Below, piece after piece: positions 57,264 through 64,000 of a stretch of DNA of 64,000 nt (positions are counted from its first letter, which is position 1; every line of letters starts with the position of its first letter). The DNA is taken from the NCBI GenBank assembly GCA_965215475.1, contig OZ244061.1, positions 372,001-436,000 of the forward strand, written 5' to 3'. A program made the position numbers and the translations under genes. The notes below the pieces were generated by a model. It was not told the origin of the DNA and ran no database searches. It saw nothing but the letters and a program-made list of their open reading frames with translations. The stretch comes from Bin80 sp965215475 (lineage in GTDB: Bacteria; Bacteroidota; Rhodothermia; Rhodothermales; Bin80).

Positions 57264-59355
57264 CAAAACTTAACCCTATTTTTTCCTGAACGTAGGATTT
57301 TTTGGTTAAAAACGTCCTCTTTTTCCCTTCCTCCGCCCCGTTTTTCGGTCTGAATCTGCCTTTTTGTGTATGCTAAGCATATGTTTTTGTGCGTTTTTGA
57401 TCCCCAGATTCATTTTAAAAAGTGCGCCCATGTAAATATTTGCTGATTTTGGGTTATTTATTGCAATTTATGTCGTATATTTACGTTTTAGCAAACCTAT
57501 TTGAGCCCATGTATTTAGCCGAAATCCCGAATCGCAATTCCCCCTCCACCTGGCTCGTGCGAACCTCCACGCGAGACGGCAAACGAACCATCAAAAAAAC
57601 CATCGCCAATGTAACGCACCTTCCCGAACCCATTCGCGAAGGACTGCGAACGCTCTTGCAGGGAGGCCATGCCATCCAGTCCTTCAAGGAGGCACTGCAC
57701 ACCCAGCGTACCCGGCACCATGGGCATGTTGCGGTGGTGCTACACATGATGAAGCATCTCAAAATGACATCCCTCATTGCGCCAAAGAATTCGCGCTTTC
57801 GACGATTGGTTCTCGGCATGATTGCGGCCCGGGTCATCAAGCCCGCCAGCAAACTGCAGACCAGTGACATGTTGGACAAGACCAGCTGTATCACAACGCT
57901 CCATGAAGAACTTGACCTCAAGCATGTGGACCAGAATGATCTCTATGAGGCCATGGATGAATTGGCCGCCTGCAAGACCAAGATCGAATGCAAGTTAGCC
58001 AAACGCCATCTCACCGAAGGTGGAATGGTGCTGTATGATGTGACCAGCAGCTACTTGGAGGGCGATAAAAATGCATTTGGAGCATATGGCTATAACCGGG
58101 ACAAGAAAAAAGGGAAAAAACAAATTGTGTATGGATTGATGACCGATAAGGAAGGATGTTCGGTCTCCGTAGACGTCTTTCCTGGCAATACCCCCGATAT
58201 CAAGACCCTTGGCGCTCAGATCTCCAAGCTCCAAAATACGTTTGGGTTAAAGCATGTGATCTTGGTCGGAGATCGCGGGCTTTTGAAGCAGAAACAGATT
58301 CAGGAGGAGATCATCCCTGTGGGGTTGGATTGGATTACGGGCATGCAAAAACAGGAGATCCGTGAGGTGGTGGAGCAAGAGAAAACGCAAATGAGCTTGT
58401 TTGACCAACAGGATCTGGTGGAGATTCAAAGCGATCTCTATCCCAAGGAACGCCTCGTGCTATGCAGGAACCCCTTTCAGGCGGCAAAGACTAAGAAAAC
58501 CCGTGAGGATCTTTTGGCGAAGGCCGACGCAAAATTGGACCAGATCCTTGCGGCAACCACCCGTACACCCCGCCGACTCAAAGACAAGGCCAAGATTGGA
58601 ATGCGCGTGGAGCGTGCACTGGGGAAACACAAATTAAAGAAATTCTATCTCCTTGAGATCGAGGAAGGGTATTTCTCGTATACCCATAATGCGGAGGCGA
58701 TTCAGAGGGCCGAGCGCCTGGATGGGGTCTATGCGATCCGGTCCAGCTTGAAACAGCCCGCTGAGCAGTTGGTGTCGGACTACAAACGATTGTCCACCGT
58801 AGAACGCGCCTTCCGCGTGATGAAATCCATCTCCCTGCGCGTACGCCCCATCCATCATGTCAAATCCGAGCGGGTCATTGCTCATGTCTTCTTATGTATG
58901 CTGGCCTATTATGTAGAATACCATCTACGAAAGAAACTTGCCCCCATCACGTTTGCCGAAGAGGATCTGGAAGCAAAAAGAGCCCAGAGAGAGAATATGG
59001 TGAAGCCGTCCAAGAATGCAAACAGGAACGCACACAACAAGAAGACCAAAGACGCGGAAAGACCCAAGAGTTTTGAGTCCATCATGGAAGAACTCTCTGG
59101 GGTATGCCGTGTAACGGGCGTTCTAAACGTAAAGGCCGACGAGGATCACGAAGTGAAGTTTGTGGACAATGAACTGACCCCGACCCAACGTCAAGTATTC
59201 AAACTTCTGAAGATCAAGTCTCTGTGTTGATTCGGTTCATCAAACCGAATCAGACTCCCGCCATTGCTCCTTGAACAACATCATTTTTTAAAAAATCCAT
59301 CCAAATGGTGCGGGAAATCTGCGCTTTTTTCAGAAAAAAATAGGGTTAAGTTTTG
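57264..59355 (+). mobile_element. Intact IS1634-like insertion sequence with inverted repeats
   Basis: A 2,092-bp element. The left end reads CAAAACTTAACCCTATT (57264-57280), and the right end is its exact inverse, AATAGGGTTAAGTTTTG, finishing at 59355; similarity continues inward with one or two differences (CTGAA). The element holds one transposase gene with no frameshift and is bounded by a 6-bp duplication ATAGTA. Family assignment follows from the transposase. The clean duplication and intact gene mean it moved recently compared with the relics around it. Confidence 0.9.
57509..59230 (+). CDS. IS1634-family DDE transposase
   Basis: A 573-residue transposase if read from ATG 57509 (MYLAEIPNRNSPSTWLVRTS); in-frame candidates further upstream (57470 ATG, 57422 GTG) exist. 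The N-terminal region resembles the IS1634 DNA-binding part. The DDE domain shows GGMVLYDVTSSYLEGDKNAF with GYNRDKKKGKKQIVYGLMTD for the first aspartate, then HVILVGDRGLLKQKQI for the second (GDRGLL), and DYKRLSTVERAFRVMKSISL with RVRPIHHVKSERV for the catalytic glutamate (VERAFRxMK). YHLRKKL ends the catalytic part, and a basic tail follows. All three acidic residues seem present, so the enzyme may be active. Confidence 0.9.
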   Translation: MYLAEIPNRNSPSTWLVRTSTRDGKRTIKKTIANVTHLPEPIREGLRTLLQGGHAIQSFKEALHTQRTRHHGHVAVVLHMMKHLKMTSLIAPKNSRFRRLVLGMIAARVIKPASKLQTSDMLDKTSCITTLHEELDLKHVDQNDLYEAMDELAACKTKIECKLAKRHLTEGGMVLYDVTSSYLEGDKNAFGAYGYNRDKKKGKKQIVYGLMTDKEGCSVSVDVFPGNTPDIKTLGAQISKLQNTFGLKHVILVGDRGLLKQKQIQEEIIPVGLDWITGMQKQEIREVVEQEKTQMSLFDQQDLVEIQSDLYPKERLVLCRNPFQAAKTKKTREDLLAKADAKLDQILAATTRTPRRLKDKAKIGMRVERALGKHKLKKFYLLEIEEGYFSYTHNAEAIQRAERLDGVYAIRSSLKQPAEQLVSDYKRLSTVERAFRVMKSISLRVRPIHHVKSERVIAHVFLCMLAYYVEYHLRKKLAPITFAEEDLEAKRAQRENMVKPSKNANRNAHNKKTKDAERPKSFESIMEELSGVCRVTGVLNVKADEDHEVKFVDNELTPTQRQVFKLLKIKSLC

Positions 59356-59361
59356 ATAGTA
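59356..59361. repeat. Target site duplication, right copy (ATAGTA)
   Basis: Identical to 57258-57263 and directly abutting the right inverted repeat of the IS1634-like element. Confidence 0.85.
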
Positions 59362-59548
59362 TAAGTTTTACGCCCTTTTTCCCGATTTTTAAGCTCAAAA
59401 TCACGCTGATTTGATTTTTGTAAGTTTTGTTGTAGTTTATGTTTCATAATAACTAATTCTAATTTTACCGATAACAGATTTTTCTGACTTCTTCCTCCTG
59501 GAGCAATCCAGAAATCACAAAACCTACGAAATCCTTCGGGCCGCATTC

Positions 59549-61234
59549 GTGGAGCATATTCCACTGAAAGACATTGCCCTCCGATTCGGGTACTCGTATG
59601 GAACCATACGAAACATCACCTCTGCGTTTCGAAAGCAACCCGACACAGCCTCTTTGTTTGTACCCGATGTGCCAAGCCATGTCAAGGAAACGCCCGCTCC
59701 CGCCGAGTCTTCCAAAACCTTCCGCGAAAAAAGAAACCAGCGCATACTGGAACTGCGAACCAGGCATGGGCACTCCGTCAACGAGATCTACGATATTCTT
59801 CAAAGCGAAGGCATCCAGTCCAGTGTCTCCAATATTGGACTGATTTTGCGTAAAGCGGGTGTGAAAAAACTCCCTCGCAGACCCACGACGCAACAAATGG
59901 ACGCAGTGTCCGTGCTACGTGTTGCTCCAGCGGATCAGCGAAAACTGGATCTCTCCCCAGCCAAATTCACCACCAAATTTGCCGGGCTGTTTCTGTTTGC
60001 CCTGGACCTTGCACGCTTGAACATGGATCAGTTGGTTGAAGCCAGTATCATGCCTGGGAGCATTCCCATACCCGCAGGCTGTGCAGTCCGTGCACTTTTA
60101 GCCCTCAAACTCTGGGGCAATCGACGAACATCACACGTCATGAATGATCTTCTTGATCCAGGCATGGCTCTCTTTGCCGGTCTCAATACCATGCCCAAAC
60201 GAAGTACACTCACCGAGTATTCCGGTCGGATTCACCCTGATTCCATCGATCATCTGATGCGCCTCTGGCATCCAGCTGTACAATCCTTGAGGGTGTCGCT
60301 TGAACCAGGCGATTCCTTTGATCTGGATTATCACACCATTCCCTATCATGGAGATGATGCACTCATGGAAAAACACTATATCTCCAAGCGCAGCCGCAGT
60401 CAGAAAGGAATTCTGTCCCTCGTCGTCCGTGATGCCGAGGCGCGATACTTTGTCTTTGCCAATGCCAAAATACGTCAGAAACAACGGATCGATCAAATTC
60501 CCCTGTTTCTTGACTTCTGGGAACAGCAAACCGGGAAGAAGCCCCGTGAATTGGTGTTTGACAGCACCTTCACCACCCGAGAACAACTCAATGAACTCAA
60601 CCAGTTGGGCGTGCACTTTATCACGCTCAGAAAACGTTCAAAGCAGACGGTAAAAGCATTGCTGGAACCCCCTGCTGATCAATGGAAAAAAGTCCACCTC
60701 TCCAATGTGGGGCGTGAGTATCGAAACCCGCGCGTGCTTGAATCCATGGTCAATCTACCCAAATACAAGGGGAAAATGAGACAACTGGCCATCATGGATC
60801 TCGGACATGCCACCCCAACCCTCATGATTACCAATCAGATGAAAACCGCACCATCAAAACTGATTGATCGATATGCTCGGCGGATGATCATCGAAAATAC
60901 CATCGCCAATGCGATTGACTTCTTTCATCTGGATGCACTCAGCTCGGCCGTCCCACTTAAAATTGATGTCGATCTTCAATTAACGGTGATGGCAAGTGCC
61001 CTGTATCAAATCCTTGCGCGGCGCGTTCAAAACGGCATGGAAAACGCACGCCCCAGTACGCTCTTCAAGCGACTCGTCGACAACAGGGGAACGGTGGAAA
61101 TCCTTGACCAGGAAATCATCGTGACACTCCATCGGCGATGCCATTGCCCCTATCTCCTGGCCGCAGACTATCAAAACATGAGACAGCCTGTTCCATGGCT
61201 CGACAATAAAATCCTGAGCATCAAGTTTCAATAA
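59549..61234 (+). CDS. IS4-superfamily-like transposase with N-terminal helix-turn-helix
   Basis: A 561-residue protein read from GTG 59549. The frame is open back to 59453, and the upstream codons read TDFSDFFLLEQSRNHKTYEI, which look like genuine protein; at the expected start stands ATA (59471), not ATG. Two N-terminal helix-turn-helix-like segments are visible (LKDIALRFGYSYGTIRNITS and VNEIYDILQSEGIQSSVSNI). The catalytic region has SFDLDYHTIPYHGDDALMEK (first aspartate), ELVFDSTFTTREQLNELNQL (second aspartate) and RYARRMIIENTIANAIDFFH (glutamate in IEN). No clear inverted repeats were found around it. It is probably a transposase of an unclassified IS; the missing normal start may mean it is poorly or not expressed. 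Confidence 0.75.
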   Translation: MEHIPLKDIALRFGYSYGTIRNITSAFRKQPDTASLFVPDVPSHVKETPAPAESSKTFREKRNQRILELRTRHGHSVNEIYDILQSEGIQSSVSNIGLILRKAGVKKLPRRPTTQQMDAVSVLRVAPADQRKLDLSPAKFTTKFAGLFLFALDLARLNMDQLVEASIMPGSIPIPAGCAVRALLALKLWGNRRTSHVMNDLLDPGMALFAGLNTMPKRSTLTEYSGRIHPDSIDHLMRLWHPAVQSLRVSLEPGDSFDLDYHTIPYHGDDALMEKHYISKRSRSQKGILSLVVRDAEARYFVFANAKIRQKQRIDQIPLFLDFWEQQTGKKPRELVFDSTFTTREQLNELNQLGVHFITLRKRSKQTVKALLEPPADQWKKVHLSNVGREYRNPRVLESMVNLPKYKGKMRQLAIMDLGHATPTLMITNQMKTAPSKLIDRYARRMIIENTIANAIDFFHLDALSSAVPLKIDVDLQLTVMASALYQILARRVQNGMENARPSTLFKRLVDNRGTVEILDQEIIVTLHRRCHCPYLLAADYQNMRQPVPWLDNKILSIKFQ

Positions 61235-61252
61235 CCAAACCTGCCCCTATTG

Positions 61253-61924
61253 TCATTCCATTTTTAACAAATATTGCGTTGGGAATTCAGGCAACTGATC
61301 CATTTCTTTTGCAGCCTCGCTTCCGGGCGCAATCTCCTGTACCGTTGCGCCAGACAAGACTGCATCGCCTGCGCATACTCAGGTCGATGATGGATGCTAA
61401 AAGTGGCACCCCAATCATGGCATCAATAGGACATCCACGCTCCCCCCCCCCCCATTCCGTCTTGCTGCGTGATGCACATCGTAGCTTCTTGATTCCGCCA
61501 TGCTGCATTTGAAGACGTTGTTGCTGCGCCTGAATCTCTTTGACCAAATGCTCCACCCCCAAGACATCCCATCCAAGGAGGTCGGGCGCACCTGCAGAAT
61601 GATCAGGTCTACCCCCTTGATCACCGCAGATGCAAGTTCGCTCTTGCGGGCGACTCCATCCACGATCACCACGTCAAACTGGGAGCGGATTTGAGCAATT
61701 TGGTGAAGTTGCATGAGGGCCGGCAAAGACACAATCGCGGGCACATCTGTCAGAACTGAATCTCTGGCACGTGCCCAGTCGGTTGACAACCCCTCCTCAT
61801 CCGAATCCACCAGCAGCACATCCAGTCCTCGCTCCGCCATAGCCCCCGCTAGATTCGTTGCGATCGTGATCATGCCAACGCCCCCCTTGGGGTTCAGCAC
61901 ACTGATGATAGGTTTGTCGTTCAT
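61253..61924 (-). pseudogene. Decayed ParA-type partition ATPase
   Basis: The N-terminal 110 residues are a clear ParA/Soj sequence: MNDKPIISVLNPKGGVG, then TIATNLAGAMAERGLDVLLV, DSDEEGLSTDWARAR, IRSQFDVVIVDGVARKSELA and LIILQVRPTSLDGMSW. The Walker A motif reads KGGVGMIT where family members have KGGVGKTT; the nucleotide-binding lysine is a methionine. After about 61565 the reading frame changes: VEHLVKEIQAQQQRL continues in another frame. HHRPEYAQAMQS is in a third frame near 61390, and GATVQEIAPGSEAAKEMDQL in yet another near 61290. A 12-base C tract lies at 61442-61453. The protein is dead by substitution as well as by frameshift. Confidence 0.8.
61442..61453. repeat. 12-base C tract inside the decayed parA
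   Basis: Twelve consecutive C residues, close to one of the frame changes in the parA relic. Its exact length may be miscalled. Confidence 0.75.
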
Positions 61925-62099
61925 AGATCCAGATCCTTTCCCGCTTTTTCTGCATAAGATACGATGTGTGCACGATCATTTTTCCTATTACTCTATAGAT
62001 AACACATCTCACTTAACTCATATTATAACAATCATATATCTCTTTATTTCCTCTCTTCTTTTTTCTTACGCGCGGACTGGGAAAATAATCGTACACATT

Positions 62100-62841
62100 T
62101 TGGGCAATTTTTAATGGATGTGTACGGTTCTGGTGTAGAATGGAAGGTTCCCTTTCGGATGAAGCGTGGATCTCATGGATTCGCGCGGCGTATTTGACGG
62201 CCCCCGTCAACCTTGCTCATCCGCATCAAAGAGCACATAGAATTCTTTGATCTGCTCAAGGGGAGCAAGATTCATGTCTGGACATCCTCCGCCCGCCACG
62301 AAACAGGTATCCGGCATTTCCTTGTGTAACAGTTGGGAATTATATCCATAAGTAACCAATCATATAGCTACTCATAGATCCATCTGCACGTGGAGGAGCG
62401 TTCTCGTTAGAGACTCCCATGAGCCGTGAAATGGATACGCAAAAGGTAGCCGTCAAATAGATGGTTACTCACGTATATAATTCCCCGTACAGCCCCTGCA
62501 GCCAAACGTAGTGACATGGGTGCCCCGAAAATAGATCCAGAACCGATCGTCGCCCCCGCAACAGGGGCAGGCCCCAACATGCTGATCCCCCAAAGACTCT
62601 TTATAATACTCGAGTTCTTGTAAGCTTCGGGCCACTGACTCCGTACGCTGTCGTTGAATATTCCTCTCCCCATCAGCCCCTCCCAATCACTCGGGTCCGT
62701 AACACGGACGCAACAATGAAAACCAATGTCCACTGGATCCACCCGTGGGAGTAACCGATGAAAGCTTTCTGCCCAATAGCTAATCTCCCCGTTCTTGCCT
62801 CCGGTTGCGAAAACCCAAATACGATCCACCGATGATCCCAT
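62100..62841 (-). pseudogene. Decayed plasmid/phage-type DNA primase (zinc ribbon plus TOPRIM)
   Basis: Two primase signatures are readable in different minus-strand frames. At about 62590-62470 a zinc ribbon, HVGACPCCGGDDRFWIYFRG with FGCRGC next, matches the P4/plasmid primase Zn-ribbon (CPxCGGxDRF...CxxC). At about 62320-62215 comes DTCFVAGGGCPDMNLAPLEQ, then IKEFYVLFDADEQG, the TOPRIM acidic motif (LFDADxxG), after which a TGA interrupts. Shifting the frame by one restores TGAVKYAARIHEI, the helix expected next. Frameshifts and the stop show it is broken. It precedes parA in the same direction, as replication and partition genes often do on plasmids. Confidence 0.65.
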
Positions 62842-63198
62842 CTTTTAGTTTCTTGGTTTCGGGAGAGATTAGACAAAACGCGAGAGATCATCATTCTACA
62901 CAAATTGTAATACCCTCTTCTATCCAGTGAAAAATACACGTTCATTACCCATTTTTTTGACTCGTTGTTAACGGTATTTGACCTCATTCTTTCTTCATGG
63001 TATACTCTGACCGAATCCCTTTCAAATACAAAGGGTTTAACTCATAGTGAGGTCGCAATGAATATTGAAAAATATTAGGGACTAAAGCCTCTTCCCCTTA
63101 ATTTTAGTTATATCCATCTCGTTCATCATGGTCATGATTAACTATTTGGTGCCCTACTTGATTTCTTCCAAAGAAGCTGCAACGTCGCAGTATGTCAA
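62842..63198. other. Intergenic region upstream of mpl
   Basis: AT-rich, no gene I can support. It is the likely site of the mpl promoter and of the right boundary of the plasmid-like relic. No boundary repeat was recognised. Confidence 0.5.
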
Positions 63199-64000
63199 AT
63201 GAGAGTTCTAGCGGATTTTGTTGATGCAAATCTGCGAATATTTGACAGACCGCCTCCAAAACCAGATACGAAAGATATTTATCTGATTGGGATCTGCGGT
63301 ACAGGAATGGGCGCTTTAGCAGGTCTTTTAGTTGAGGCAGGATACCCCGTACGTGGATCCGACAGCGGAGTCTATCCTCCAATGAGTACGTTCCTGCAGA
63401 ACCAAGGGATTCCCGTCTACGACGGATATTCAAAGAAGAACCTCACTCCTCTGCCCGACTTAGTCATCCCCGGTAATGCTTGTGTACCCACTCATCCCGA
63501 AGCGACCTTAGCCAGAGAGCAATCCCTCCCACAATTATCGCTCCCTGAGGCACTCCATCACTTTTTCCTAAAAAGCCGACGTAACTTGGTTGTAGCTGGA
63601 ACACACGGAAAAACGACCACCACCGGAATGCTGGTACATTTGCTACGCACTGCTGGACGGGATCCAGGGTTCTTGATCGGAGGCGTTCTACAAGATCTTG
63701 AACAAAGCTTCTCTATCGGAACTGCCCCCCAATTCGTGATTGAAGGAGATGAATACGACAGTGCATACTTTGATAAGAACCCTAAATTCTTACACTATGC
63801 GCCTCAGGTTGCAATTGTTACCTCCATGGAATTTGATCATGCGGACATCTATGCATCATGGGAGGAATATCGGGAAGCATTTGAAGCTTTCACGAATTTA
63901 ATCCCCCCCGACGGACTACTGGTCATCTCCGGAGACACGACTACAAAATTACATACTGGTACGGCTCCTGTGATGACCTATGGACTAGAGTCTCATCATG
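63199..64000 (+). CDS. mpl: UDP-N-acetylmuramate:L-alanyl-gamma-D-glutamyl-meso-diaminopimelate ligase, 5' part
   Basis: The first ~267 residues of a Mur-ligase family protein that recycles cell-wall peptide by joining it to UDP-MurNAc; it runs off the right edge. The start ATG 63199 gives a ~20-residue lead before the Rossmann motif YLIGICGTGMGALAGLLVEA. GSDSGVYPPMSTFLQNQGI, VIPGNACVPTHPEATLAREQ and the ATP loop VVAGTHGKTTTTGMLVHLLR follow. IEGDEYDSAYFDKNPKFLHY and VAIVTSMEFDHADIYASWEE are the metal and substrate motifs that separate Mpl from MurC. There is no sign of damage in the part seen. Confidence 0.92.
   Translation, partial: MRVLADFVDANLRIFDRPPPKPDTKDIYLIGICGTGMGALAGLLVEAGYPVRGSDSGVYPPMSTFLQNQGIPVYDGYSKKNLTPLPDLVIPGNACVPTHPEATLAREQSLPQLSLPEALHHFFLKSRRNLVVAGTHGKTTTTGMLVHLLRTAGRDPGFLIGGVLQDLEQSFSIGTAPQFVIEGDEYDSAYFDKNPKFLHYAPQVAIVTSMEFDHADIYASWEEYREAFEAFTNLIPPDGLLVISGDTTTKLHTGTAPVMTYGLESHH

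Noticed and set aside
62673..62987. Minus-strand frame of 104 codons overlapping the primase relic
   Set aside because: It has no domain features and overlaps the frame carrying the zinc-ribbon signature; considered a shadow.

Overview
The window most likely comes from a Gram-negative member of the Bacteroidota/Rhodothermota assemblage, though no rRNA gene is present to settle it. Supporting signs are TonB receptors with N-terminal carboxypeptidase-regulatory-like domains, a receptor paired with a DUF4249 lipoprotein, a PorV/PorQ-like outer-membrane protein, secreted proteins with a C-terminal NYPNPF-type sorting module, and mostly weak Shine-Dalgarno signals. The housekeeping part has moderate GC. 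The first 7.8 kb is visibly GC-richer.

Layout. (1) 1-8.1 kb, minus: the 5' part of a giant secreted protein made of tandem fibronectin type III repeats, running off the left edge. An 11-base G/C tract puts its signal peptide out of frame with the repeats. (2) 9.0-10.6 kb: an aryl-sulfate sulfotransferase-like lipoprotein. (3) 11.0-14.7 kb: a graveyard holding a broken SNF-type symporter and relics of IS1634-, IS110- and IS1380-like transposases. (4) 15.2-18.6 kb: TonB receptor plus DUF4249 lipoprotein. (5) 19.0-25.1 kb, minus: a tight operon ffh-rpsP-rimM-trmD-rplS-mqnA-like-smpB-tyrS. (6) 25.2-31.8 kb, minus: a large TonB receptor, a secreted sorting-module protein and a PorV-like protein. 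(7) 32.6-38.6 kb: two PspC proteins, a 5-formyl-THF cyclo-ligase, a Bdr-like small coiled-coil protein, an LpxH-like phosphoesterase and a glycosyltransferase. (8) 39.0-48.6 kb: two nucleotide-sugar dehydrogenases flanking a fused ATP sulfurylase/APS kinase and an SLC13-type permease, then a leucine-rich-repeat surface protein and mannose-1-phosphate guanylyltransferase. (9) 48.7-55.5 kb: a TolC-adaptor-RND efflux operon whose pump carries extra membrane helices. (10) 55.6-63.0 kb: an orphan AAA ATPase, an intact IS1634-like element with inverted repeats and a 6-bp target duplication, a second transposase, and decayed parA and primase genes, read as the relic of an integrated plasmid or similar element. 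(11) 63.2 kb to the end: 5' part of a murein-peptide ligase (mpl).

How the parts fit. The 39-48 kb genes supply UDP-uronic acids, GDP-mannose and the sulfate donor PAPS, which suggests a sulfated acidic surface polysaccharide; no polysaccharide sulfotransferase is visible here. The FN3 giant, the leucine-rich-repeat protein and the sorting-module proteins are cell-surface or secreted products. Many decayed genes carry frameshifts, two next to G/C homopolymers, so some breaks could be sequencing errors; nonsense and active-site substitutions in several of them argue for real decay.
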